The notes: generated by a model from the sequence alone, not told the origin. 64,000 nt of DNA from Amycolatopsis anabasis (GCF_009765355.1 NZ_VTHK01000020.1:1-64000); one strand, 5' to 3'. Shown: positions 32,906 to 43,064, counted from the stretch's first letter. A program made the numbers and translations.

Positions 32906-34026
32906 GCCGGCTGCGCCATCCGGTGATGGCAGGCCTCGATGAGCGGATACGCATCGCGATGCCGTTGCTCCTGCTCGAGGCGGGCGATCGCGACCGAGGT
33001 CTTCACCAGGACCGAGCACCGTTCCCGGCGGCGGTCGGTGAACGCCTCGAGGGCCTTCCGGATGTCCTCATACCGGTCCAGCTCCTGGGCCAGCACCAGG
33101 CCGTCCTCGATGGCGAGCGCGGCCCCGCTGGCCATTTGCGGTGAGGGCGCGTGCGCGGCGTCGCCGAGGACGACCCTGGTTCCGTCGGACCACGGGGCGT
33201 CGACGAGCGCGGTCCGCACCGGCCGCCGAATCACCGACTCGGACCGCACGACCTCGGGCCGGATCTCCGCGACCCGGCCGGTGAACGGCGCGAGCAGATC
33301 GCCCATCCGCGCGGCGAGTCCGGCATCCGGCAGCACACCCGGCCGCATGCCGTTCTCGGTGACGAAGACGTAGGCCTGGCTCGGGGAGATCGGCACGACT
33401 CCGGTCTGGTGGCCGTCCCCGGCGAACGTGTGAACGCCGGTGGCCCAGTCGGGCCGCGGCACGCGAGCCCGCCACACCATCTGGCCGTGATAACGGATCG
33501 GGGTGGGGCGGCCGATGAGCCCCCGAACGGTAGAGCGAATGCCGTCGGCGCCCACGAGCAGGTCGACGGTGCGGACCGTTCCGTCGGTCAGCTCGGCACA
33601 TGCCTGCCCGCCCTGCTGGGCCAGGCGGAAAACGCCGAGTCCGTAGTGGATTCGCGTGCCGAGCCGCAGCGCCTCGGCACGCAGGATCCGGTGCAGCTCC
33701 GGGCGCGCGATGCCGGCCATGGCCGGGCGATCGTCGCCGATCAGGTGCGGGAGCTCGATCGGGCTCGCCACCCCGTTCGCGTCCACGTTGGTGATCACGC
33801 TCATGCCATATCCGGCGGCAAGGCATTGATCGGCGAGGCCAAGACTGTGGAGCGCCCGCAACGACGGGCCGGTCAGGCTCAACCCCCACCCGGCGGTGGT
33901 GCCCTCCGAGCCGGTTTCGATGACCTCGACACTCCACCCCCACCGCGCCAATGCGCTCGCCGTGGTCAACCCCGCGATGCCGGCACCGACGATCAACGCC
34001 GAACGGGTGCCGTCACTGTTATCCAT
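32902..34026 (-). CDS. FAD-dependent monooxygenase
   Basis: 374 aa from ATG 34026. Motifs of the PHBH-like flavoprotein hydroxylases: GAGIAG (Rossmann), LVGADGIRSTVRG (DG motif) and VVLGDAAHAPSPQMASGAAL (GD motif). It should hydroxylate an aromatic or similar substrate with NAD(P)H. It overlaps the hydrolase gene and precedes the VOC remnant, an arrangement typical of aromatic-compound degradation or tailoring (hydroxylation, ring cleavage, C-C hydrolysis); two of the three genes are now broken. Confidence 0.85.
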   Translation of the reverse strand: MDNSDGTRSALIVGAGIAGLTTASALARWGWSVEVIETGSEGTTAGWGLSLTGPSLRALHSLGLADQCLAAGYGMSVITNVDANGVASPIELPHLIGDDRPAMAGIARPELHRILRAEALRLGTRIHYGLGVFRLAQQGGQACAELTDGTVRTVDLLVGADGIRSTVRGLIGRPTPIRYHGQMVWRARVPRPDWATGVHTFAGDGHQTGVVPISPSQAYVFVTENGMRPGVLPDAGLAARMGDLLAPFTGRVAEIRPEVVRSESVIRRPVRTALVDAPWSDGTRVVLGDAAHAPSPQMASGAALAIEDGLVLAQELDRYEDIRKALEAFTDRRRERCSVLVKTSVAIARLEQEQRHRDAYPLIEACHHRMAQPA

Positions 34027-34145
34027 AGGACCTCCAAGCCGATGTGCTCGACCAAACTAGGTCCGCGGGCCCGGGTTTCCAGTCCGTTTCCGGCGACCGC
34101 TGTCCAGTTTCGGCAGTGTTTCCCCATGCCGCCGAAAAACGGATA

Positions 34146-34867
34146 AGCATCTCCGGAACCGGACAACGATCCCGCCGCCACCGACGCCGAGCCGCGCAAG
34201 CGGGAGCTCTACCACAAGCTGATCACAGCCTTCGGCGCCGCGGGCGCGTTGACCGAGCCGATCGCCGAGCACTGGGACATCGACACCCCGGCCGGGATCG
34301 AGTCCGGCTGGCCGCTGCGCCCGGCCGGAGTCGAGGCCCCCGCTCACCGTCGTGATCGTCCGCGGCTTCGACGGGTGGCGGGAGGAGTACCACATCGGCC
34401 CCACCTACCTGCTTGACCGCGGGATCGCCGCGTTCCTCCCCCGCACTCTCGGCGAGCGCGGGCGAGGGTTTCGCGGCCTGCTGCGTCAACCGCGGCACCG
34501 TGCGCCCCGCCGAGATCCTGGACCGCTTTCCCGGTTCACCGCGAAGGTGCGGCCACTGCTCGGGATCGACGACCCGGAGCAGGCCCGTTCCGCGATGGAG
34601 GACTACCGGCTTACCCCGGCGCGCCTTGCCCTCTTGCGGGTCCCGTTGCTGGTCCTGCCCGGCACATCGGACCGGGTGTTCCTGATCGAGAACGCCCGCG
34701 CGCTGTTCGACGGCGCCGGATCGCCCGACAAGCACTGGGCCGAGCGGCCGGATAGCGACCACCGCGTCTACAACCATTCGCACGCCAAGCACGTGCTTGG
34801 CGCGGACTGGTTCACCGACCGTCTCCACGCCTCGACCGGTGTTCCGCCACCTTCATCGATGGCATGA
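34146..34867 (+). pseudogene. second FrsA-like hydrolase, degraded
   Basis: Plus-strand pieces in different frames: RELYHKLITAFGAAGALTEP, VIVRGFDGWREEYHIGPTYL, LDRGIAAFL, then FAACCVNRGTVRPAEILDRF, PLLGIDDPEQARSAMEDY and KHWAERPDSDHRVYNHSHAK. The order matches a FrsA-type hydrolase, but the segment with the nucleophile serine is deleted and at least two frameshifts are present. Confidence 0.65.
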
Positions 34868-34895
34868 TCGTCTTGCCTACCAGGGAGCGTGAACC

Positions 34896-35870
34896 ATGTT
34901 GTCGAGTCCCCTGCGTGATTTCGTCATCACGAAGTCCGAGAACCCGGTGAACCTGCTGCAGTCGGCGGGCCGGCTGTTCGGCGGCGCGGTCAACGCCAGC
35001 CCCCTTGGCCCGTTCGCCGACGGCGGACACGAGGTACGCGGCGTCGCGGCCACGGATTTCGCCGTCGGCTACTTCGCATCGTCGCTCGCGGTGCGGGTAC
35101 GCGCGGCGCCCGGCCGGGATTCCTACTTCATCAACCTGGGCGTGGCCGGTGAGATCACCGCGAGCCGGGGCGACCGGCAGGCCGTGCTCAGCCGCGCGCG
35201 GGCCGGCGTGTTCAATCCGGGCGACGCGCAGGACCTTCGCCCGAACCGGCCGGGAACGAGGTTCCTGGGCCTGCGCATCGACGCCGGCCTCGTCCAGCGC
35301 GAACTCGCGGCGCTCACCGGGCACCCGACCGGTTCCGCGGTGCGCTTCGACCTTCCGCTCAACCTGGCCGAACCGCGAGGCAGCGCGGTGCGGCTGCTGA
35401 TCGGTTCGTTGATCGAGCAACTGGACTCGGACGATCCGCTGTTCCAGCGCAAAGAACTGCAACAGAACCAGCTTCGCTGCATCGTGACCGCGCTGCTGCT
35501 GGCCCAGCCCCACAATCACACCGCAACGCTGCGCGGCTTCGCGGAGACGCCGCATCCCAAGGCACTGCGCGCGGCGGTCGCCTTCGTCGAGGACAACCTG
35601 TCCGAACCGATCTCCCTCGGCCAGATCGCGGAAGCCGCCGGGTGCAGCGCACGGACCGTCAGCAGCGCGTTCCGGGGAAAGCTCGGGACATCGCCGATGC
35701 GTTACGTGCGCAACCTCCGGCTGGACCGGATCCGCCACGACATCCTGTCCACCGACGACGGGATCGGCGACATAGCCTATCGCTGGGGCATAACCCATCT
35801 TGGCCGGTTCGCGAGTGACTACCGTTCACGATTCGGCGAGCTGCCCTCGACCACCGCCGCCCGACGGTAG
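34896..35870 (+). CDS. AraC-family regulator
   Basis: 324 aa from ATG 34896 behind GGGAG. The N-terminal half is an AraC_binding_2-type domain (YFINLGVAGEITASRGDRQA, VFNPGDAQDLRPN). The C-terminal double helix-turn-helix is clear (ISLGQIAEAAGCSARTVSSA, then DIAYRWGITHLGRFASDYRS). Related regulators often control aromatic monooxygenase operons; the monooxygenase on the other strand is the nearest candidate target. Confidence 0.85.
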   Translation: MLSSPLRDFVITKSENPVNLLQSAGRLFGGAVNASPLGPFADGGHEVRGVAATDFAVGYFASSLAVRVRAAPGRDSYFINLGVAGEITASRGDRQAVLSRARAGVFNPGDAQDLRPNRPGTRFLGLRIDAGLVQRELAALTGHPTGSAVRFDLPLNLAEPRGSAVRLLIGSLIEQLDSDDPLFQRKELQQNQLRCIVTALLLAQPHNHTATLRGFAETPHPKALRAAVAFVEDNLSEPISLGQIAEAAGCSARTVSSAFRGKLGTSPMRYVRNLRLDRIRHDILSTDDGIGDIAYRWGITHLGRFASDYRSRFGELPSTTAARR

Positions 35871-36059
35871 CGGCCGGTTCGAGTCACTCGAAGTCGCAAT
35901 CCGGGGCGGCGGCATCCCGGGACAGCGGCCGACCGGATTGACGTGCGGCACGTCCAACACCACGAGCCCAGAGCCTAGATCTCGTCCAGTGTAGACATGG
36001 TCGGCGCGACCCGCCTCCACCACGCCGACGCCCGCCGTCGCGAAGCGGGGAAGGATGTT

Positions 36060-36350
36060 TCAGTCGGCTCGGAGAGAACGCCGTGGGAAGGCGACTCCCG
36101 TCAGTTCTTCGGAGATCTCCCAGAGACGGTGCGCCACCTCGGCGTCCTGCGCCCTCGCCGAGCGGTCGACCAGTTCCGGCGCGCCGCGTCCTTCCAGGAA
36201 GCCGCTCGGGCCTGCGTGGCTGTTCCCCGGGATGTCCGCCACCGCCGCGTACAGCGTCGGCAGAGCGCCGTCGTCGTCGCTCTGCGCGGCACGGCCAGCC
36301 ACCGCCTCCAGCTGCGCACCAACGTTCCAAGGGACTCCGGGGTGGTTTGT
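36060..36350 (-). pseudogene. C-terminal fragment of an SDR
   Basis: Reads AAQSDDDGALPTLYAAVADI, PGNSHAGPSGFLEGRG and AQDAEVAHRLWEISEELTGV before a stop at 36060. This is the tail of retinol-dehydrogenase-like SDRs. The Rossmann part and active site are missing. Confidence 0.55.
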
Positions 36351-36469
36351 TCTGGTCGAGGGCCGTGAGGATGGAGTGTGTCGTTTTACGGTGGTGGGGT
36401 GGCGCGGCGCAGGTTGATGATGGTTGCTGACCCGGGATAGGGCGGCCGACGCTGGGCGCCCTGGACTGC

Positions 36470-36750
36470 CGCGCAAGGTGGAATAGGTGATCGCGCTCGG
36501 CCTCGTCAAGTTGCAAGGCAGAGGCCAACGCGTCGAGCACCCCGTCGGAGGCGCCGGCGAGGCGGCCGCGCTCCATGCGCACGTAGTAGTCGACCGATAC
36601 CCCTGCTAGTAGAGCTACCTCTTCGCGACGCAGACCTTTGACCCGGCGGTTGCCGCCGTAGGCGGGCAGTCCGGCCCGCTCGGGCGTGATCCGCGCGCGA
36701 CGCGAGCTCAGGAATTCCTTGATCTCAGTGCGCAGATCGATCGTGGCCAC
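36470..36750 (-). pseudogene. XRE regulator, N-terminal part only
   Basis: GTG 36750 behind GAAGG. A full Cro/C1 domain is present (VKGLRREEVALLAGVSVDYY, VRMERGRLAGASDGVLDALA). The MmyB-like ligand domain that should follow is replaced by junk and the SDR tail. The isolated HTH may or may not be made. Confidence 0.55.
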
Positions 36751-36865
36751 GCCTTCACCGTAGGCCCTGTCCGCAGGCGAAGGGAGGTTCTGCCGGTACC
36801 CCGACGGCCACGCACCCCTCACACACGGCATGCGCCCAGCGTCGTAGCAGGGCCCGCGCCTACGC

Positions 36866-37669
36866 CTAGGTACCTGATGCGGTCGTGGCGATGCCGCCGT
36901 CGATCGGGATGATGGCGCCCGTGAGGTAGGCTCCGGCCCGGCCAGCGAGGAACACGGCGATGCCCGCCATGTCGTCGTCGCGGCCGAGCCGGCGCAGAGG
37001 AGCCTTCGCCGCGACCTTGTCGCCGATGGCATCGAGCGTGGACGCCATCATCTGCGACGGGAACGGTCCTGGAGCTACCGCGTTCACCGTGACGTGCTGT
37101 GGGCCCAGTTCTCTGGCAAGCACTCTGGTGAGTTGATGGAGTGCCGCTTTGCTGCTGGCGTACGAGTAGTTGGGCGACTCGGCGACGTGGATGGCGGCGA
37201 TACTGCCGATGTTGATGATCCGCGCGGGATCGTCGGCGGTGCCCGCCCTGCGAAGTGCGGGGAGCAGCGCCTGCACCAGCCAGAACGGCGACTTGAGGTT
37301 GAGGTCGATCACTGCGTCCCAGGCCTCGTCCGGGAACGCCTCCAGCGGCTCGCGCCACATCGCTCCCGCGTTGTTGACGAGGATGTCCAGGCCTTCCGAG
37401 CCGACCTTGACAAAATCAGCGAGGCGCTGACACTCGTCGTACCTGGACAGGTCGGCGGGAAATGCTTGAACGTCGCCGAATTCGGACAGTAGACGCTGTG
37501 CCTCCGCGCACGTGTCTGCCTTGCGTGAGCTGATAATGACGCGGGCGCCCGCCTGCAGAAGGCCGCGCGCTATCATCATCCCAATTCCCCTGGTGCCGCC
37601 AGTGACAAGTGCGCACTTCCCACTCAGATCGAAAAGGTCTGCGTGAGTGGTGAACTGGTTGTCCGCCAT
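36866..37669 (-). CDS. short-chain dehydrogenase/reductase
   Basis: 267 aa from ATG 37669 behind AGAAGGA. TGGTRGIG cofactor motif, NNAGA, catalytic Ser (NIGSIAA) and YSYASSKAAL (Tyr-x3-Lys), C-terminal YLTGAIIPIDGG. Resembles gluconate 5-dehydrogenase/FabG-like SDRs. Substrate unknown. Single gene. Confidence 0.87.
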   Translation of the reverse strand: MADNQFTTHADLFDLSGKCALVTGGTRGIGMMIARGLLQAGARVIISSRKADTCAEAQRLLSEFGDVQAFPADLSRYDECQRLADFVKVGSEGLDILVNNAGAMWREPLEAFPDEAWDAVIDLNLKSPFWLVQALLPALRRAGTADDPARIINIGSIAAIHVAESPNYSYASSKAALHQLTRVLARELGPQHVTVNAVAPGPFPSQMMASTLDAIGDKVAAKAPLRRLGRDDDMAGIAVFLAGRAGAYLTGAIIPIDGGIATTASGT

Positions 37670-38108
37670 TGGTCTTCGTTCCTTCTGTCGTGGAAGCATG
37701 TGCTGACACGGTCGCGCGTCCAGTGCAGCTGAATTGAACTGAAGGGGGTAAAGCTGCGCGCCTCCCGTGGTCCATTACTTCTCTCTGTGCGGCTGGGAGC
37801 CGACTCAAAAGGTTGACAGGCGTCCTGGACGTCTGGGAGACCCTGGTGATACAGGTACTGTGCGAGCCACCCTTGCCTGGTGCGTCGGCTCACGCTGCTA
37901 CAGCCAGCACCACCATCCAGATTGGTCTTGTTCGTGGGATTCACACGGTCATGGCCAAACCAACATGGAAATCACTGGATCGCTACCTGGGCACGGCACA
38001 GCAGCTGGCACCGGCCGCCGACTTCTCGGGCGGAAACGACATACTCTTCGGCCTGGTGCCGGGCGCGCCGGACAGCGAACAAGCCACCGCAACGGACCTC
38101 GTCACCGG
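37670..38108. other. 439-bp stretch without a confident gene
   Basis: A 56-codon plus-strand frame from ATG 37951 (MAKPTWKSLDRYLGTAQQL, ending 38121) is the only candidate; no family recognised. Confidence 0.3.
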
Positions 38109-38753
38109 CTACCGCATGTGATCGATCGCGCCGCCCCGGAGCAGCGGTACCGGTGGTAGCGGCGAGATCACGGGTGAGGCCTGGAACGCCTGGATCGCCA
38201 GCGCGGCGAAGCGGCGGGAGGCCGCGACCCGGGCGACCGATGAGGGGGCATGGATGCCGCTGTTGGCCATGAGGATGAGGATCAGGTCGTCCAGGACGAA
38301 GTCGGGGCGTAGGTGGCCTGCGTCCTTGGCGCGGCGGGCCAGTTCGGCGATCGATTTCAACGTGCGTTCGCGGTCCGCGGTGAAATCGACCGCGTTGGGG
38401 TAGGTCGACATGAAGGCCGCGGTGAAGCCTTGGTCGCGTGCCTGCAGTTCACAGACTTTCTCGATTACGAAGCAGAAGCCGCGCCACGGATCCGGGTCGG
38501 CGAATCCCTCCTCGGCGACGACGTAGCACGCGCGCATCTGGTCCGTGAAGGCCTCGGTGACCAGCAGTTCCTTGGTCGGGAAGTGGCGGTACAGGGTGGC
38601 GGGGCCGACCCCGGCGCCGCGGGCGATCTCCCGCATGGGTGCGTCCACACCTTGGTCGGCGAACACCGCGCGGGCCGCGTCGAGGATGCGTTCTCGGTTG
38701 TCCCGGGCGTCGGAGCGCAGGGGGTGAGGCAAACGGTCGGTCACCGCTCTCAC
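38109..38753 (-). CDS. TetR-family regulator
   Basis: 214 aa from GTG 38753 (GTG 38744 also possible). HTH: ILDAARAVFADQGVDAPMRE, GVGPATLYRHFPTKELL, the common actinomycete TetR type. Divergent from a quinone oxidoreductase 41 bp away with a palindrome between; it likely represses it. Confidence 0.87.
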   Translation of the reverse strand: MRAVTDRLPHPLRSDARDNRERILDAARAVFADQGVDAPMREIARGAGVGPATLYRHFPTKELLVTEAFTDQMRACYVVAEEGFADPDPWRGFCFVIEKVCELQARDQGFTAAFMSTYPNAVDFTADRERTLKSIAELARRAKDAGHLRPDFVLDDLILILMANSGIHAPSSVARVAASRRFAALAIQAFQASPVISPLPPVPLLRGGAIDHMR

Positions 38754-38758
38754 TTTAG

Positions 38759-38783
38759 CTAACCGGACGGCAGCGTCCGTTAG
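38759..38783. promoter_or_regulatory. TetR operator
   Basis: CTAACCGGACG (38759-38769) and CGTCCGTTAG (38774-38783) are inverted with one unpaired C. It lies in the 41-bp gap between the divergent TetR and oxidoreductase genes. Confidence 0.6.
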
Positions 38784-38794
38784 CGTCCGCAGGC

Positions 38795-39766
38795 ATGAAA
38801 GCAGTTGCGATCCAGGCGTTCGGTGGTCCAGAAGGGCTCGCGGTCATCGACCTCCCCGACCCGAGTCCCGGTGCCGGGCAGGTGCTGATCGCCACCGAGG
38901 CGATCGGCGTCGGCGGTGTCGACGCCGTGATCCGAAGCGACCTGCTCGGCGTCCCGGGTTTCCAGGAAGGCCACATCCTTGGCGGTGAGGTAGCGGGCAC
39001 GGTGGCCGCGATCGGCGAGGGCGTCGACACGTCGTGGCTCGGTCGGCGCGTGTGGGCGTTCACGGGCATGGGCGGCGGCTACGCCGACCAGGTGACCGCC
39101 GCGGCCGCGACGCTCGTCCCCCTTCCAGCGAACCTGTCGGCCGTCGACGCGGTGACGGTCGGGAGCTCCGGAATGGTGGCCCACTTCGGCCTTCGCCATG
39201 CCCACTTCGCTCCCGGCGAGTCGGTGCTCGTGCGCGGCGCGGCAGGCGGCATCGGCGTCATGGCGGTCCAGCTCGCGGCTCGTGGCGGTGCCGGTGCGGT
39301 GGCGGTCACGACCTCGTCGGCCGAGCGCGGCGATCGCCTGCGCAAGCTCGGCGCGACCCACGTGCTGGACCGCGCGGGCGAGACAGCGGAGGACGCCCCC
39401 GCGAGCTACGACGTCATCATCGACATCGTCGCCGGCGCGAACATGCCATCGTTGTTCACCAAACTCAATCCGAACGGTCGCCTGGTGGCCGTCGGCGCGG
39501 TCGCGGGATACCCGCCCGCGGACTTCGGCACGGCGATGATCTCGGCGTTCCGGAAGTCGATGTCGTTCGCGACCTTCAGCGCGGACACCGTGCCCGAACC
39601 CGACCGGCGCGCGGTGACCACCGACCTGTTCACCGCCACGAGCCGCGGCGAGCTGCACGCGATCGTGCACGAGGTGCTCCCGCTGCGGAAAGCCGTACTG
39701 GCCCACCAGAAAATGGAAGCCGGCGAAGTGTTCGGCAGAATCGTGCTCACACCGTCCGGGAACTAG
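38795..39766 (+). CDS. NADPH:quinone oxidoreductase, MDR family
   Basis: 323 aa from ATG 38795. GroES-like N-terminus (GAGQVLIATEAIGVGGVDAV) without the catalytic zinc Cys, NADPH motif VRGAAGGIGVMAVQLA and EAGEVFGRIVL at the end. Zinc-independent zeta-crystallin branch: reduces quinones or enones. Controlled probably by the divergent TetR protein. Confidence 0.85.
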   Translation: MKAVAIQAFGGPEGLAVIDLPDPSPGAGQVLIATEAIGVGGVDAVIRSDLLGVPGFQEGHILGGEVAGTVAAIGEGVDTSWLGRRVWAFTGMGGGYADQVTAAAATLVPLPANLSAVDAVTVGSSGMVAHFGLRHAHFAPGESVLVRGAAGGIGVMAVQLAARGGAGAVAVTTSSAERGDRLRKLGATHVLDRAGETAEDAPASYDVIIDIVAGANMPSLFTKLNPNGRLVAVGAVAGYPPADFGTAMISAFRKSMSFATFSADTVPEPDRRAVTTDLFTATSRGELHAIVHEVLPLRKAVLAHQKMEAGEVFGRIVLTPSGN

Positions 39767-39937
39767 CCGGGTCGGGGGCAGGGAACTGGACGGACACCAC
39801 GACGTAGTCTCCGGCGGCGATCGACGTTCCGGCGATCTCGACGTCACAATGAGGTTTTCTCGGTGTGTCGTGTGGTGCCGTGTTCGTGGGGTGCCCGGAT
39901 GTCGGGCTCGCCTACCGAAATGGGGAACCACAGGCGC

Positions 39938-42900
39938 TCAGGCTTGGCAGGCGTCGTAGTCCCATTCCGGACGATGCCAGGGATGTTCCGGGTTCGGCGC
40001 GGCCGAAGGAGCCGCGGGGCGCACCGGGTTCGCGGGTCCGGTCGCCGCCGCGGCGCGGAAGGGGGCGAGCAGATCCGGCACCGCGTACGGGACCCCGCCG
40101 ACCAGGACGGTCCGCACCGCCGCGGCGGCCCGGATGTCGCTCAGCGGATCGCCTGCCACCAGAACCAGATCCGCGAGCAGGCCGGGGGCGACCGCGCCCA
40201 GCCGGTCACCGAGCCCGAGCGCGCGTGCGGCGTTGCCGGTCGCGGTGAGCAGGGCCTCGCGTGGGGTGAAACCGTACTTCACCAGAGCGCGCAGGTTCTG
40301 GTGCTGGCTGATCCCGATGTCGTCCAGCGCCGCGTCCGTGCCGAGCACGACGAGCCCGCCCGCGCGGTGCACCCGCAGCAGCATGTCGACGTCGCCCTTG
40401 GTCCACGCCCGGTTCAGTTCCGAACCGGGTTTCGCGGCGTCCTCGGCCTTGCGCAGCAACCGCTGGTACTCCCAGCTCGGGAACAGCACCCGGGTTCGCT
40501 CGTCCTCGATCAGCGAGCGGTCGTCCACGAACAACTCGGCGGCGAACAAGGTCGTGGTGGAGATCCACATTCCGCTCGCGGCCAGCAGGGCGACCGAATC
40601 GGCGGCGGTCCGGCCGCTCAGGCTCCGCGTGCGCGAATAGCCGAGGCGGTTGCCGCCGCCGGTGTGCTCCATCCCGTCGAGCCCGGTGTGCGCGGCGGGA
40701 TACAGGTAGTGCGAGGTCACCGGGATGCCGTGCGCGTGCGCCCAGGCCACGACCCGGTGCTCGAAGGCCACCGGCAGGCGCATGTACGACTTCACCAGGT
40801 CGTAGCCCAGCCCGGCCGCACGGTCGAGTTCCCGCTCCAGTTGCGCGCGGGTGAAGGTCGGGCGCATGAAGTTGTAGTAGGCGCGGGTGCCGTCGAGCGT
40901 CTCGCCGGTGCCGAGGTACCGCGGGCCGATCCGGTCGCCCGCCGCCAGCGCCTCCCGCGTCTCCACCATCTGGTACGCGGGATCGCCCGGCGACCGGCTG
41001 GTGGTGACCCCGTACGCCAGCCACAGCCGCCCCTGCCGGTCACCCCACTGGCGGCCGCGCAGATGCCAGTGGTTGTGCGTGTCGATCAGTCCGGGCAGGA
41101 CGGTGAGCCCGGACGCGTCGAGCACCCGGGACGCCCGTTCGGTGCCGCGGGGCACCAGTGCTTCGATCCGGTCGCCGTCGAGGAGGACGTCAACGTCCCG
41201 GCGCAGCGAATCGCTTCGGCCGTCCCAGACGGCCCCGGCCCGGATCAGCATCCGGTCCGGATTCCGGCGCGGCCGCCAGGGCAGGCCGACCTGGATCGTG
41301 CGTGGGGCGCCCCCGTCGATCCCGACCATGCGCAGGACGCCGTTCGACAGGTAGAGCACCGTCCGCGAATCCGCCCCGACCGAGAGCGAATCGGTGACCT
41401 CACCGGTCAGCTGGACCGGCGGACCGGTCACCCGCCCGGCCGCGTCCACCGGCACCCGCCAGGCGAGGCTTTCCATGCCGAACACCAGGTACCGGCCGTC
41501 AGATGTCCACACCGGACCGTCGTCCCCCCGGGTGGCGATGGACCGTTCGGGGGCGACCGGCTGGTACCGCAGCTCACCGCTGCGCAGGTCCACGGTGAGG
41601 ATCTGGTTGTGGCCCGCGCTGCTGCGCGGTGAATACGGCCGCACGGCGGCCAGCGCGAGCACGTTCCCGTCCGGTGACCACGTCGGCCGTCCCGGCTGGT
41701 AAAGCGCGGGCAGCACCTGGGTCACCGCGCCACCGGCCAGTTCGAGCACCCAGGTCGCGCCCGACTCGTCCTGGTAGGCGATCCGCGTGCCGTCCGGTGA
41801 CCACCGCGGGGTGAGCTGGGCGTTCGGCAGGTCGGTGAGCCGCGTCGATTCGCCGGCGCCGAGGTCGTACCGCCACAGGTTCGCGGTACCGGCACGGTCG
41901 CTGGCGTAGACGAGCGATCGGCCGTCCGGCGCCCAGTCGGGGTCGGAGCAGAAGTACCCGTCCCGCACGATGGCCCGCGGCCGCCCGCCGATCGGCAGGA
42001 GCCACAACGCGTTCAGCGCGCGGAAGGCGATCGTGGTCCCGTCCGGGGACAGCACCGGACTCGCGATTCCCCGGACCGGGCGGGCCCGGTCCGACCGGTC
42101 GAAGGGATCGCGTCGGCGGTAGCGCCGCGCGGTGATCGGCACCGCCGCGGTGAACGCGACCGCCGCGGCGCCACCGTCCAGTGCGCGGCGCCGGATGCGG
42201 CCGTCCGCGGTGTAGAGCAGTTCCCGGGTGGACAGCCAGCTCGCCGCGAACGGGTAGACGTCCTCTCCGGTGGTCAGCACCCGGTCGCCGGCGACGAGTT
42301 CGGTGCGGGGGCCGGTGACCCGGACATAGCTGAGGGTCCGGCCGTCCGGGGAGAACGCGGGACCGTACAACGTCGTGCCGCTGGGCGCGACGACGAGTTG
42401 TTCGCGCCGCCCGGACTCCGGTTCGACCGACTCGATGACCGTGTCACCGACGACGTACACCACCTTGCGGCCGTCGGGCGACCAGGCGGGCATGGCATGT
42501 TTGCGGTCGCCGTCGGTGAGCGGGCGGATTTCGCCGGTGGCCGGATCGAGCAGCCGGATCCGGCTCTCGCCGTCGCGGTCGGAGGAGAAGGCGATCCGGC
42601 TGCCGTCCGGGGAGAACTTGGGCTCCAGGTCGTATCCGGGACCGTCCGTCCACCGGCGGAGACCGGTGCCGTCCGCCCCGATCGTCCAGAGGTCGTAGGT
42701 CCCCTCGCGGAACGCCTGGAACACCAGGCTCCTCCCGTCCGGCGCCCAGTGCGGCTGGGTGGCGTCCTGATCGTCGCCGGTGAGCCGAAGCGCCACACCG
42801 CCACCGAGCGGCACCAGCCAGATCGCGTTCAGGGCGTCCATCGCGACGGTCCGCCCGTCCGGGGACACCGCGGCGCACAGGTTCGAACCCTCGTGCACCT

Positions 42901-43048
42901 CGACGATCCGCTCGTCCTCGGCGTGGGCGCCCGAGGCCATCCCGGTCAGCCCGGCGCCGAGCCAGAGGGAACCGACGCCCGCGGCGATCCGCCCGCCGCG
43001 GCGGAACACCTCGCGGCGAGCAAGCTCGTCCCCGTCCTCTTGAGACAT
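39938..43048 (-). CDS. Tat-exported beta-propeller amidohydrolase
   Basis: 1036 aa from ATG 43048 behind AGGAGGAG. A Tat signal is visible (RREVFRRGGRIAAGVG, cleavage after GAHA). Residues about 40-600 carry many TolB/WD40-like PD40 repeats (SPDGRTVAM, APDGRSLVF, SPDGSRIAF). The amidohydrolase domain follows: LIDTHNHWH near 655 (metal His pair), later TSHYLYP, GMEHTGGG and VLGTDAALDD (metal Asp). This fusion is typical of secreted peptidase-like amidohydrolases. Last gene of the second unit of the cluster; outside the cell it could cleave an amide in a pro-form of the product or give resistance. Confidence 0.8.
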   Translation of the reverse strand: MSQEDGDELARREVFRRGGRIAAGVGSLWLGAGLTGMASGAHAEDERIVEVHEGSNLCAAVSPDGRTVAMDALNAIWLVPLGGGVALRLTGDDQDATQPHWAPDGRSLVFQAFREGTYDLWTIGADGTGLRRWTDGPGYDLEPKFSPDGSRIAFSSDRDGESRIRLLDPATGEIRPLTDGDRKHAMPAWSPDGRKVVYVVGDTVIESVEPESGRREQLVVAPSGTTLYGPAFSPDGRTLSYVRVTGPRTELVAGDRVLTTGEDVYPFAASWLSTRELLYTADGRIRRRALDGGAAAVAFTAAVPITARRYRRRDPFDRSDRARPVRGIASPVLSPDGTTIAFRALNALWLLPIGGRPRAIVRDGYFCSDPDWAPDGRSLVYASDRAGTANLWRYDLGAGESTRLTDLPNAQLTPRWSPDGTRIAYQDESGATWVLELAGGAVTQVLPALYQPGRPTWSPDGNVLALAAVRPYSPRSSAGHNQILTVDLRSGELRYQPVAPERSIATRGDDGPVWTSDGRYLVFGMESLAWRVPVDAAGRVTGPPVQLTGEVTDSLSVGADSRTVLYLSNGVLRMVGIDGGAPRTIQVGLPWRPRRNPDRMLIRAGAVWDGRSDSLRRDVDVLLDGDRIEALVPRGTERASRVLDASGLTVLPGLIDTHNHWHLRGRQWGDRQGRLWLAYGVTTSRSPGDPAYQMVETREALAAGDRIGPRYLGTGETLDGTRAYYNFMRPTFTRAQLERELDRAAGLGYDLVKSYMRLPVAFEHRVVAWAHAHGIPVTSHYLYPAAHTGLDGMEHTGGGNRLGYSRTRSLSGRTAADSVALLAASGMWISTTTLFAAELFVDDRSLIEDERTRVLFPSWEYQRLLRKAEDAAKPGSELNRAWTKGDVDMLLRVHRAGGLVVLGTDAALDDIGISQHQNLRALVKYGFTPREALLTATGNAARALGLGDRLGAVAPGLLADLVLVAGDPLSDIRAAAAVRTVLVGGVPYAVPDLLAPFRAAAATGPANPVRPAAPSAAPNPEHPWHRPEWDYDACQA

Positions 43049-43064
43049 CGCACTCCTCCTCGCT

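Noticed and set aside
39863..41632. Long plus-strand open frame (589 codons) opposite the amidohydrolase gene
   Set aside because: It has no family resemblance and biased composition (Arg/Pro/Gly rich), as expected for a GC-rich shadow of the minus-strand gene.
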